From positions 18,467 through 38,125 of the forward strand of contig JAQVOV010000005.1 of assembly GCA_028702395.1 (NCBI GenBank): a DNA stretch of 19,659 nt, given 5' to 3'. The position numbers and the translations under genes are program-made. Positions 1 through 6,169 of this stretch are shown one piece after another; positions within the stretch are counted from its first letter, which is position 1, and the number at the start of each line of letters is the position of its first letter. Origin of the DNA: Candidatus Omnitrophota bacterium (GTDB lineage: Bacteria; Omnitrophota; Gorgyraeia; JABMRN01). A model generated the notes under the pieces. It did no database searches, had not been told where the DNA came from, and saw only the letters and a list, made by a program, of their open reading frames with translations.

Positions 1-10
1 TAAACCCTGT

Positions 11-964
11 TTACTTCTGTTTATATTGCGACAACAAGAACATAACTGCCATTCTTATAGCTATTCCATTTGTTACTTGCTCTAAAATAACAGCTTTATC
101 ACTGTCTGCTACATCCTGACTCATTTCAATTCCTCTGTTTATTGGCCCTGGATGCATAATAACAATATTTTTCTTGCAAAATTTCTCTACTTTTTGCAAA
201 GTCACTCCATATTCCTCTATATATTCTCTAATTGTGGGCAACAACCCCTTTTTTTGTCTCTCTTTTTGCAATCTTAATACATTTATTACATCTGCCGACC
301 TCATAGCTTCTTCTAAAGAATACGTTCTTTTACACCCCATTTTCTCTATCTCTATAGGCATCAAGGTTTTAGGCGCACAAACTGTCACCTCTGCTCCAAG
401 TTTACATAATCCAATAATATTGCTTCGTGCAACCCTAGAATGTTTAATATCCCCAATAATTGACACTTTTTTTCCTTTGATAGCTCCTAATTTTTCTTTA
501 ATAGTGAACATGTCTAACAATGCTTGGGTAGGATGTTCATGGCATCCATCTCCTGCGTTTATGACCCCTGCTTTTAGGTTTTTTGCCAAAATATGGGCAG
601 ATCCTGAGGCACTATGTCTTAAAATTATCATGTCTACTTTCATTGCTTCTATATTCTGTGCTGTATCTCTCATTGTTTCGCCTTTTAAAATGCTAGACCC
701 TGATCCGCTTATTCCTATAGTGTCTGCACTTAACCTTTTTGCAGCTAACTCAAAAGAGATCCTTGTTCTTGTAGAAGGTTCTAAAAAAAGATGTGCGATT
801 GTCTTCCCCCTTAAAGCAGGTACTTTCTTTATGCTTCTCTCTGATATTTCCTTAAAAGATATTGCTGTTTTTAAAATAAGCTCTATTTCCCCTGCAGAAA
901 GCTCTTCTAAACCTAACAGATCCTTTTTATCCCAGATTATATTTGTTTTTTTGATCTTTTCCAT
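11..964 (-). CDS. pyrB: Aspartate carbamoyltransferase catalytic subunit
   Basis: PyrB condenses carbamoyl phosphate with aspartate to carbamoyl-aspartate, the first committed step of cytosolic pyrimidine synthesis. The 317-residue length fits the family. The carbamoyl-phosphate loop S-T-R-T-R is at residues 64-68, H-P-T-Q at 144-147 and H-P-G-P-I-N-R-G-I-E at 271-280, all diagnostic. STRTR with HPTQ favours aspartate over ornithine carbamoyltransferase. The ATG at 964 is the only reasonable start. No clear Shine-Dalgarno precedes it; instead a perfect DnaA box lies 13 nt upstream. It follows pyrR with an 82-nt gap, so it is probably cotranscribed under PyrR control. The next pyr gene, if present, lies beyond the left edge. 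Identity is certain from motifs; operon membership is inferred. Confidence 0.97.
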   Translation of the reverse strand: MEKIKKTNIIWDKKDLLGLEELSAGEIELILKTAISFKEISERSIKKVPALRGKTIAHLFLEPSTRTRISFELAAKRLSADTIGISGSGSSILKGETMRDTAQNIEAMKVDMIILRHSASGSAHILAKNLKAGVINAGDGCHEHPTQALLDMFTIKEKLGAIKGKKVSIIGDIKHSRVARSNIIGLCKLGAEVTVCAPKTLMPIEIEKMGCKRTYSLEEAMRSADVINVLRLQKERQKKGLLPTIREYIEEYGVTLQKVEKFCKKNIVIMHPGPINRGIEMSQDVADSDKAVILEQVTNGIAIRMAVMFLLSQYKQK

Positions 965-976
965 TGTTTTTCACAC

Positions 977-1029
977 TTATCCACAAGTTTTTTTAGTTAT
1001 CCACATAGTTATTAACAGCTTTGTTAACA
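977..1029. promoter_or_regulatory. Cluster of four DnaA-box-like 9-mers between pyrR and pyrB
   Basis: Two perfect DnaA boxes, TTATCCACA, lie at 977-985 and 997-1005. They are followed by TTATTAACA (1009-1017) and TTGTTAACA (1021-1029), all on the same strand. The starts are spaced 20, 12 and 12 bp apart. The variant TTATTAACA also occurs beside dnaA (inverted at 6838-6846) and in the dnaA-dnaN gap (8298-8306), which supports its being a real weak box here. The cluster fills most of the pyrR-pyrB spacer. It may be a DnaA regulatory site, a titration site or an outlying part of the origin. Confidence 0.7.
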
Positions 1030-1046
1030 ATTAGCTTCCTAAAAAG

Positions 1047-1583
1047 TTAGCTTTCTATTTTATAAACCCTGTCCTCTCCATCCGCTTCTTTAACCAAAAC
1101 ATCTACTTTTTCACTTAAAGCTGTTGGAACATTTTTTCCTACGAAATCAGGTCTTATAGGCAGCTCCCTATGGCCTCTATCCACAAGTACTGCTAATTGT
1201 ATGTTCTTGGGTCTTCCGAAATCTATAAGTTCATCTATTGCACATCTTACAGTCCTTCCTGTAAAAAGAACATCATCTACAAGTATTACGATCTTTCCAT
1301 TAATATCAAAATCTATTTCTGTTGCATGAACAACAGGCTGTTCAGCTACTTGCGTAAGATCATCTCTATATAACGTTATGTCTAATGCTCCTAATTGAGG
1401 ATCTTTGCCTGTTATTGTTTTTATTTCTTTTGCAAGTCTATTGGCCAGATACATTCCTCTATATTTTATTCCGACTAAACAGAGAAGATTTTCATCCTTG
1501 TTCTTCTCTAATATTTCGTGAGCTATACGTGTAAGAGCTCTTTTCATTTGTTCTTTATCTAAAATTTCTTGTTTCTTTTCCAT
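1047..1583 (-). CDS. pyrR: Bifunctional pyr operon regulator / uracil phosphoribosyltransferase
   Basis: PyrR binds the leader RNA of pyr operons when UMP is high and promotes termination or blocks expression; many members also convert uracil and PRPP to UMP. The 178-residue protein opens like Bacillus PyrR (ILDKEQMKRALTRIAHEI) and carries the PRPP loop V-I-L-V-D-D-V-L-F-T-G-R-T near residues 99-111. I chose the ATG at 1583 because G-A-G-G stands 6 nt before it and the protein then begins exactly at the family N-terminus; a GTG at 1595 would directly abut the T-run of the leader terminator. It lies 82 nt upstream of pyrB on the same strand. The leader contains a hairpin of the kind PyrR recognises, suggesting autogenous control. 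Confidence 0.95.
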   Translation of the reverse strand: MEKKQEILDKEQMKRALTRIAHEILEKNKDENLLCLVGIKYRGMYLANRLAKEIKTITGKDPQLGALDITLYRDDLTQVAEQPVVHATEIDFDINGKIVILVDDVLFTGRTVRCAIDELIDFGRPKNIQLAVLVDRGHRELPIRPDFVGKNVPTALSEKVDVLVKEADGEDRVYKIES

Positions 1584-1595
1584 TTTTATCCTCAC

Positions 1596-1632
1596 AAAAA
1601 AATAACCTCCTCATCTTTTCAAGATAAGCAGG
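1596..1632 (-). terminator. Leader terminator (attenuator) upstream of pyrR
   Basis: In the pyrR leader, minus-strand reading, CCU-G-CUUAUCUU pairs with AAGAUGAG-G-AGG around a GAA loop. That is 11 pairs with one G/G mismatch, and the stem is followed at once by UUAUUUUUUU. This is a good intrinsic terminator placed just before the coding region, so it should act as an attenuator. An upstream AAGAUA (1660-1665) could pair with UAUCUU of the 5' strand (1621-1626) as an antiterminator. Confidence 0.7.
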
Positions 1633-1673
1633 TTTCTTTGTTGCTTTTGTATAAGCATGTATCTTCACTTTTT

Positions 1674-1706
1674 CCTTTCCTGATATCTCTGTATCAGATT
1701 AAAAGG
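1674..1706 (-). promoter_or_regulatory. Candidate PyrR-binding hairpin in the pyr leader
   Basis: Minus-strand RNA folds as lower stem CCUUU/AAAGG, an asymmetric internal loop (UAAU opposite G), upper stem CUGAUA/UAUCAG, and hexaloop CAGAGA. The known PyrR-binding loop has a hexaloop of consensus CNGNGA above a bulged stem; CAGAGA fits it exactly. The usual flanking UC/GG pairs are replaced by UA/UA, so this is a variant. It starts about 9 nt after the predicted transcription start. Confidence 0.6.
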
Positions 1707-1721
1707 TTAATATTAGATAAC

Positions 1722-1749
1722 ATTATACCATTTTATTTGGTTTTGTCAA
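1722..1749 (-). promoter_or_regulatory. pyrR-pyrB promoter
   Basis: On the minus strand TTGACA (1749-1744) and TATAAT (1727-1722) are separated by 16 bp, a near-perfect sigma-70-type promoter. Transcription would start near 1715, giving a leader of about 130 nt with the PyrR-type hairpin and the terminator. Confidence 0.8.
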
Positions 1750-1764
1750 GTTCTTTGTGAAATT

Positions 1765-1792
1765 GTAGGGGCGTATTGCAATACGCCCCTAC
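1765..1792. repeat. 28-bp perfect palindrome, copy 1 (downstream of parB)
   Basis: GTAGGGGCGTATTG is followed directly by its exact reverse complement, a loopless 28-bp palindrome ending 4 bp past the parB stop codon. An identical copy lies at 3536-3563, on the other side of parAB. As RNA it would form a strong GC-rich hairpin and could end parAB transcripts, although no T-run follows on the parB side. Confidence 0.85.
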
Positions 1793-1796
1793 GAAT

Positions 1797-2639
1797 TCAT
1801 TTTTTCGCTATGATCTTTATTATCCTGTCAAGGTCTTCATTAGAATAATAGTGGATCTCTATTTTTCCTCGTTTTGTTCCATGCTGTATGTTAACTCTTG
1901 TCCCTAAGCAATGCTGAAGAATATCTTCGACCTCTGTAACATTATGGTCTTTTTTCTTGCTTATAACAACATTTTTTGAATTTTTCTTTTTTATGATCTC
2001 TTCTGCCTGTCTAACTGATAAATTTTTTCTTATAAAATTTTTTGCAAATCGTATCTTTTCTCTTTCTGTAGTTAAAGACAAAAGCGTCTTGGCATGCCCC
2101 ATGGAAATAGCATTCTCTTCTATGTATTTCTGCACAACTATAGGAAGACTTAGTAGCCTTAAAACATTTGACACTGTTGATTTATCCTTCCCAACTGCTT
2201 GAGCTATCTTATCTTGTGAAAAAGAGAATTTCTCCATCAATTGTCTATACCCTTTTGCTTCATCCAATGCATTAAGATCATCCCTTTGTATGTTTTCTAT
2301 AATAGCAAACTCTAAACTTTCTTCATCTCCTATTTCTTTTACTATAACAGGTATTTTTTCTAGGCCCAACTCCTTTACAGCTCTAAACCTTCTTTCTCCG
2401 GCTATTAACTCGTATCCTTCTCCTTGTTTTCTTACCAGAACAGGCTGTATAACACCTTTAGCCTTAATAGATTCTTTTAATTCTTCTAACTTGCCTTGAT
2501 CAAAACTTGTTCTTGGCTGAAGCTTGTTTGGAACTATAGCCTCAATATTTACAAGCAAAACACCTGTTGCCTGTGTTTCTTGTTCGAAAATAGGTTTGTT
2601 TGGAATTAAAGCACTAATACCTTTGCCTAATTTACTCAT
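1797..2639 (-). CDS. parB: Chromosome-partitioning protein ParB (CTP-dependent clamp)
   Basis: ParB binds parS, spreads as a CTP-loaded sliding clamp and stimulates ParA to segregate the origin region. The protein has 280 residues. The N-terminal L-G-K-G-I-S-A-L-I (residues 4-12) is the ParA-contact peptide; the CTP-binding motif G-E-R-R-F-R-A is at 81-87; E-N-I-Q-R-D-D-L-N-A-L-D-E-A lies at 115-128; and the helix-turn-helix is at about 140-165 (S-Q-D-K-I-A-Q-A-V-G-K-D-K-S-T-V-S-N). I chose the ATG at 2639, not the longer start at 2675, because the run A-G-A-G-G-G-G-G precedes it at good spacing, the longer form would overlap parA, and the product then begins as ParB proteins do. It starts 2 nt after the parA stop. 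Two parS-like sites lie about 1.1 kb upstream. Confidence 0.95.
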   Translation of the reverse strand: MSKLGKGISALIPNKPIFEQETQATGVLLVNIEAIVPNKLQPRTSFDQGKLEELKESIKAKGVIQPVLVRKQGEGYELIAGERRFRAVKELGLEKIPVIVKEIGDEESLEFAIIENIQRDDLNALDEAKGYRQLMEKFSFSQDKIAQAVGKDKSTVSNVLRLLSLPIVVQKYIEENAISMGHAKTLLSLTTEREKIRFAKNFIRKNLSVRQAEEIIKKKNSKNVVISKKKDHNVTEVEDILQHCLGTRVNIQHGTKRGKIEIHYYSNEDLDRIIKIIAKK

Positions 2640-2641
2640 TT

Positions 2642-3487
2642 TTATTCCCCCTCTACTTTTGTTTCTTGTGAACAAGAAGAAATCTCTGTATTTTCTTCCA
2701 TATCTTCTTTATTATCAATATGTTCGGTGAAACATCCTGTTACTTCTTCTGCTAATTGATTGTATGCTTTTGCTCCTATCGAAGCATTATCGTACAAGTA
2801 AATCGGTTTTCCAAATCCAGGAGCTTCTGTTAGTTTAATTGTTCTTGGGATTATTGCTTTATAGACTTTGTCTCCAAAAAAACCTTGAACTTCCTTAATA
2901 ACTTCTTTTGTCAGCTTTGTCCTGAAATCTGCCATTGTCATTAAAACTCCTTCAACCTCTAATTTATTATTTAGGTTTTCCTTTATAAGCTTCATAGTAT
3001 TGATCAACTGTGACAAGCCTTCTAATGCATAATACTCGCATTGAATAGGGATTAATAGCGAGTCTGCAGCTGCTAAAGCATTAACTGTTAGCAATCCTAG
3101 AGAAGGAGGACAATCAATGACAATATAATCAAAATTATCTTTTATAGGCTCAATTGCTTTTTTCAGTTTATATTCTCTACTCATTTGATTAACTAATTCA
3201 ACCTCTGCTCCTGTAAGATCTAAAGAAGCTGGTGCTATTTTGAAATTATCAATTTTAGTGTCCTTTATAATTTCGTTTAAAGAAACATGCTCATGTAAAA
3301 CATTATAAATACTATGCGATATGGTTTCTTTTTCTATCCCGCTTCCGCTTGTTGCATTGGCTTGAGGATCTAGATCTATTAATAATGTTTTTTTTCCTTG
3401 TACTGCTAAATACGCTGCTAAATTAATAGCAGTAGTAGTTTTTGCAACGCCTCCTTTTTGATTGCATATTGCTATTATTTTTCCCAC
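2642..3487 (-). CDS. parA: Chromosome-partitioning ATPase ParA/Soj
   Basis: ParA is a Walker-type ATPase that binds DNA nonspecifically as an ATP dimer and is released by ParB, moving origins apart; it also contacts DnaA in some bacteria. The deviant Walker A motif K-G-G-V-A-K-T-T is at residues 11-18 with the signature Lys11. Walker A' L-L-I-D-L-D-P-Q lies at 35-42 and Walker B is Y-I-V-I-D-C-P-P. Ala instead of the commoner Gly in the P-loop is a known variant. The GTG start at 3487 is supported by A-A-G-G-A-G a few bases upstream. The last 25 residues or so are an acidic, Glu-rich tail that looks nonconserved. Length 281, slightly above the 250-260 of many Soj proteins, is explained by this tail. 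Confidence 0.95.
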   Translation of the reverse strand: MGKIIAICNQKGGVAKTTTAINLAAYLAVQGKKTLLIDLDPQANATSGSGIEKETISHSIYNVLHEHVSLNEIIKDTKIDNFKIAPASLDLTGAEVELVNQMSREYKLKKAIEPIKDNFDYIVIDCPPSLGLLTVNALAAADSLLIPIQCEYYALEGLSQLINTMKLIKENLNNKLEVEGVLMTMADFRTKLTKEVIKEVQGFFGDKVYKAIIPRTIKLTEAPGFGKPIYLYDNASIGAKAYNQLAEEVTGCFTEHIDNKEDMEENTEISSCSQETKVEGE

Positions 3488-3535
3488 AAACTCTCCTTTG
3501 TTGATACTTCTCGTCGAATGCTTTTGTTTTAGATG

Positions 3536-3563
3536 GTAGGGGCGTATTGCAATACGCCCCTAC
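3536..3563. repeat. 28-bp perfect palindrome, copy 2 (parA leader)
   Basis: Identical in all 28 bases to the copy at 1765-1792. It lies inside the predicted 5' untranslated leader of parA, 48 bp before the GTG start and 20 bp downstream of the -10 element, so the transcript would carry a strong hairpin here. Confidence 0.85.
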
Positions 3564-3583
3564 GCCCATCCCTATGAAAACCT

Positions 3584-3612
3584 ATTGTATAGTTTTTTAA
3601 GCCTTTTGTCAA
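3584..3612 (-). promoter_or_regulatory. parA-parB promoter
   Basis: On the minus strand TTGACA (3612-3607) and TACAAT (3589-3584) are 17 bp apart. Transcription would start near 3577, leaving a leader of about 90 nt that contains the 28-bp palindrome. Confidence 0.75.
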
Positions 3613-3648
3613 TGTTAAAAGCACGCCTCGCGCTGCGCGCTTTGCGCT

Positions 3649-3715
3649 ACGAGCGTTTAGCAGATAGAATAATGGCTATGGTTTAATAAATAGCTTTGTT
3701 TTTTACTAGAAATCT
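3649..3715. repeat. 67-bp imperfect direct repeat, copy 1
   Basis: Shares with 3965-4030 the framework ACGAGC-N-TTTAGCAGATA, then T-A-T-G-G-T-T-T, A-T-A-A-A-T-A-G-C and T-G-T-T-T-T-T-T through to A-A-A-T-C-T, with scattered mismatches. The two copies flank the pair of parS-like sites. Confidence 0.7.
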
Positions 3716-3769
3716 CTACCTCGCGTAGCTCGAAGCTCGCGACTCGAAGCTCGTGGCGCTAATTCGCTT

Positions 3770-3787
3770 AGTTTCCACGTGGAAACT
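3770..3787. promoter_or_regulatory. parS: parS-like ParB-binding site 1
   Basis: Perfect 18-bp palindrome AGTTTCCACGTGGAAACT. The widespread bacterial parS is TGTT-(C/T)-CACGTG-(G/A)-AACA; here the core TTCCACGTGGAA is kept while the outer two bases on each side differ. Its location directly upstream of parAB and about 3 kb from dnaA is where parS is expected. It is preceded by TTCGCTTAG, as is the second site. Confidence 0.75.
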
Positions 3788-3917
3788 TTTTCCTGCCTCT
3801 CGCTACGCGTGGTTTGTGACCTGTCGCGCACATTTAGTTTTCATACCAGACCCATGACTCAATACTCATGACGCACAGACACATTTCTGCTCGTGGCTCG
3901 CAGCGCGTATTTCGCTT

Positions 3918-3935
3918 AGTTTCCACGTGGAAACT
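3918..3935. promoter_or_regulatory. parS: parS-like ParB-binding site 2
   Basis: The same perfect 18-bp palindrome as at 3770-3787, 148 bp away, again preceded by TTCGCTTAG and followed by TT. Two identical copies in a short spacer beside parAB make chance unlikely. Confidence 0.75.
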
Positions 3936-3964
3936 TTCGCGCTTCGCACAGCGCGTCCCGTAGA

Positions 3965-4030
3965 ACGAGCTTTTAGCAGATATAATAGAGGTTATGGTTT
4001 TATAAATAGCCGTGTTTTTTCTATAAATCT
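3965..4030. repeat. 67-bp imperfect direct repeat, copy 2
   Basis: Second copy of the repeat at 3649-3715, 316 bp away and 66 bp long. It contains a TATAAT at 3981-3986, but I see no matching -35 element, so I do not call a promoter. Confidence 0.7.
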
Positions 4031-4169
4031 TTTCTGCGGAACTCGCGGCTCGTGGCTCTTAACCAGTCATGTTTAAGCTTAATAATAGTTTTTTTGGAAA
4101 TAGTTGTTTTTTGAAATCTTTTCGACGCGTAACTCGTGGCGCGTGGCTCGCAGCGCGTATCTTTCATAT

Positions 4170-4364
4170 CTATTTTTTGGGTCTTTTTTTTAGTGAGGCT
4201 TGAATTTTAGCAGATTCTGCACCTTCCATGCCAAAAAGGCCATTATGCTCTTCTCTTAGGATCTTTATTTCAACTTCGTGAGCTTTTGCCTGAAGTTGTG
4301 TTAAGGCCTTTTCAATAGCTTCTTTGATAGTTTTAGCTTCAATAACTATTTTTTTTGTTGGCAT
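4170..4364 (-). CDS. Stand-alone Jag N-terminal domain protein
   Basis: The 64-residue product matches only the N-terminal domain of Jag (KhpB/SpoIIIJ-associated protein), an RNA-binding protein usually encoded just after yidC. Visible marks are the opening I-V-I-E-A-K-T-I-K-E-A-I-E-K-A-L and the domain's closing G-L-F-G-M-E-G-A-E-S-A-K-I. Full Jag is about 200 residues or more with KH and R3H domains; neither appears in any frame downstream, where DNA turns into noncoding repeats. It begins 5 nt after the yidC stop, so it sits in the operon exactly where jag belongs. The end in Lys-rich K-K-R-P-K-K and a TAG after two A-runs leaves open an old truncation. Function of an isolated Jag-N domain is not known to me. 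Confidence 0.8.
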   Translation of the reverse strand: MPTKKIVIEAKTIKEAIEKALTQLQAKAHEVEIKILREEHNGLFGMEGAESAKIQASLKKRPKK

Positions 4365-4369
4365 TTTGT

Positions 4370-5941
4370 CTACTTCTGCAGTTTTTTCTTTATAAAGTAC
4401 TGTTCCGTTGTCATTAACACTGAATTAGTTAACCAATACAAAACAAGTCCTGAAGAAAAATTATATAATATAACTCCAAAAAATAATGGAAAAATCAATG
4501 CCATCATTTTTTGCTGCTGAGCCATTTCCGGGGAAATATTTTTTTGTCCGGCTGTTGTAACTTTTTGCTGAACGATCATTAAAATTAAGGTTATAATAGG
4601 CAATAAATTGAATGACTGTCCTAATATGGGTATCTTTTGTGAGAAAGTAAAAAGAGCATCTGGCCCAGAAAGGTCTTTTATCCACAAAAAGCTTGCGTTC
4701 TTTAATTCTGTAGATCTCATTAATGCTTGATAGAATGCAATAAAAATAGGGAACTGTAACAGCATTGGCAAGCATCCTCCAAACGGATTAACATTGTATT
4801 CCTTATATAATTCCATCATTTCTTTATTGAGCTTTTGCGGGTTATCTTTATGGAGTTGCCTTAATCTTTCCATATGTGGCTGTAATTCTTGCATCTTATA
4901 CATAGAAGACATACTTTTTTTTGTTAACGGCAGAAGTGCGGCATTGATTATTATTGTAACAACTATAATAGCAACTCCCCAATTGTGCACAATTTTAAAT
5001 ATAAATGCCAGCAAAGATAAGAGTAAAGAGCTAATGCCTCCAAAAAACCCATAATTAATAGCTTTTTCTAGGCCAATGTTATATTGTCCTAAAACTTCCT
5101 TTTTTAAAGGTGCAACAACAAGCATAAATTCATTTTGTGCGCTTTGTCCAGGCGCAATAATTTGAGGCTCCAAAATAACAGTTTCTATCATTTCATTATT
5201 GTCTGTTTTTGCTATAGTGATTTGATCTGCTGTTTTAGGCGGCTGTACAGCTATTATAAAATATCTATTCTTTACTGCTGTCCAGCCAATAATTCCCTTT
5301 ATATATTCTTTTGCTTTTTTTATGTTTTTTTTCGTTACAAGAACACCGTTAACTTGGAAATTTGTCTCTATAAACTTTTGACCTTTTACTCCAGAAACCT
5401 CTGATATAACAGGGCTTGTAGTTACTTCATACTTATATGCTCCTGTAACATCGCTTCCATTTTCTGTAATAATAGAAAGGCCAATATCATAACTATCTTC
5501 TGTAAATTTGTATTCCTTTTTTATTATATATTGGCTCTCTAGGCTATGATATGAAAAAGTTATTTTTCCTTTTTCTTGCTGTACAGAAAAAGGCGATTGA
5601 TTTATCTTTGCATATGGCTGTAGATCAACTGTATTGAACAAATACTGAGAGGGTTTTTCTTCGTTAAAAATAACAAAATCATATTCTTTTAACTTAATGC
5701 TTTTAATTGCACCATTTACATTAGAGAAGATTATGCTAAGCTTGTCTGTTTGTTCTTCAAACAACTCTTCTTTTATAGTTAAAATGTTTCTTTTTTCTTC
5801 AACTTCTTGAGAATCAACAGGTTGCATATCATTATTATATATTGTTTCTGTTTGTATTTGTTGGGTGGGCGGCATTACTTTTTGAAAAGCCATCATAACT
5901 AAAACTGATAAACCAATTGCTATTATTAATCTTTTTTCCAT
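4370..5941 (-). CDS. yidC: Membrane protein insertase YidC
   Basis: YidC inserts and folds inner-membrane proteins, alone or with Sec. The 523-residue product has an N-terminal membrane anchor at about residues 4-20, a long beta-rich periplasmic domain to about 290, then the conserved core with hydrophobic segments containing G-V-A-I-I-V-V-T-I-I-I-N-A-A-L-L-P-L-T, G-G-C-L-P-M-L-L-Q-F-P-I-F-I-A-F-Y, L-L-P-I-I-T-L-I-L-M-I and L-V-L-Y-W-L-T-N-S. Length and the big periplasmic domain are those of diderm YidC, unlike the short Gram-positive form. I chose the ATG at 5941 over a GTG two codons upstream because A-A-A-G-G stands at normal distance before it. It begins 9 nt after the yidD stop and is followed 5 nt later by the Jag-N gene. 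Confidence 0.96.
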   Translation of the reverse strand: MEKRLIIAIGLSVLVMMAFQKVMPPTQQIQTETIYNNDMQPVDSQEVEEKRNILTIKEELFEEQTDKLSIIFSNVNGAIKSIKLKEYDFVIFNEEKPSQYLFNTVDLQPYAKINQSPFSVQQEKGKITFSYHSLESQYIIKKEYKFTEDSYDIGLSIITENGSDVTGAYKYEVTTSPVISEVSGVKGQKFIETNFQVNGVLVTKKNIKKAKEYIKGIIGWTAVKNRYFIIAVQPPKTADQITIAKTDNNEMIETVILEPQIIAPGQSAQNEFMLVVAPLKKEVLGQYNIGLEKAINYGFFGGISSLLLSLLAFIFKIVHNWGVAIIVVTIIINAALLPLTKKSMSSMYKMQELQPHMERLRQLHKDNPQKLNKEMMELYKEYNVNPFGGCLPMLLQFPIFIAFYQALMRSTELKNASFLWIKDLSGPDALFTFSQKIPILGQSFNLLPIITLILMIVQQKVTTAGQKNISPEMAQQQKMMALIFPLFFGVILYNFSSGLVLYWLTNSVLMTTEQYFIKKKLQK

Positions 5942-5950
5942 ATACACCTT

Positions 5951-6169
5951 TTATGCAGGATCTATCCCGCCTTTTGAAAAAGGGTTACATCTAAGTATCC
6001 TCCACAGACTGCGGCAGCTTCCTTTGATGATCCCATGTTGTTCTAAACTTTTTATGGCATATTCTGAGCACGTAGGGTAAAAGCGACATGATTGTATCTT
6101 CAATGGAGACAAGTATTTACGATAAAATTTTATCGCATTTATTATTGACTTCTTTAGAAATTGTGTCAT
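5951..6169 (-). CDS. yidD: Membrane protein insertion efficiency factor YidD
   Basis: Small amphipathic, membrane-associated protein that assists YidC-dependent insertion. The 72-residue product has the family signature: F-Y-R-K-Y-L-S-P-L at 15-23, C-R-F-Y-P-T-C-S-E-Y-A at 28-38, and C-N-P-F-S-K-G-G-I-D-P at 61-71. Cysteines 28, 34, 52 and 61 are at conserved places. The only in-frame ATG that keeps the whole domain is at 6169, which overlaps the end of rnpA by 53 bp in another frame. No Shine-Dalgarno is clear, so translation is probably coupled to rnpA. The family is thus certain and the exact start nearly so. Confidence 0.95.
   Translation of the reverse strand: MTQFLKKSIINAIKFYRKYLSPLKIQSCRFYPTCSEYAIKSLEQHGIIKGSCRSLWRILRCNPFSKGGIDPA

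Larger units (their letters stand above)
3613..4169. other. Gene-free, repeat-rich stretch next to parAB (candidate centromere region)
   Basis: No plausible gene is visible between the parA promoter and the jag-like gene. GC-rich patches built from recurring words (C-T-C-G, G-C-G-C, C-G-T-G-G-C) near 3620-3655, 3718-3760, 3890-3912, 3937-3960, 4035-4057 and 4122-4160 alternate with AT-rich DNA. The stretch holds two parS-like palindromes and a 67-bp imperfect direct repeat on either side of them. The string CGTGGCTCGCAGCGCGTAT occurs at 3892-3910 and again at 4142-4160. Confidence 0.7.

Noticed and set aside
174..1034. Long open frame opposite pyrB (286 codons)
   Set aside because: It is antisense to a certain pyrB. 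Its composition (Ser/Phe/Leu/Ile-rich) is typical of the reverse strand of an AT-rich gene.
1177..1185. DnaA-box-like CTATCCACA inside pyrR
   Set aside because: It has one mismatch and encodes conserved V-D-R residues of PyrR, so codon constraint explains it.
3971..3990. Promoter at the TATAAT in the second 67-bp repeat
   Set aside because: No acceptable -35 element lies 16-18 bp upstream, no gene follows on that strand, and the first repeat copy has TAGAAT at the same place.
3613..4169. CRISPR array or tRNA genes in the repetitive spacer
   Set aside because: Repeats are irregular in spacing and length, with no regular spacer pattern, and no cloverleaf could be drawn.
4161..4195. Frameshift at A-runs truncating a full-length jag
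   Set aside because: Neither alternative frame downstream gives KH or R3H motifs, and the DNA turns into the repeat region, so a simple sequencing or frameshift error does not restore Jag.
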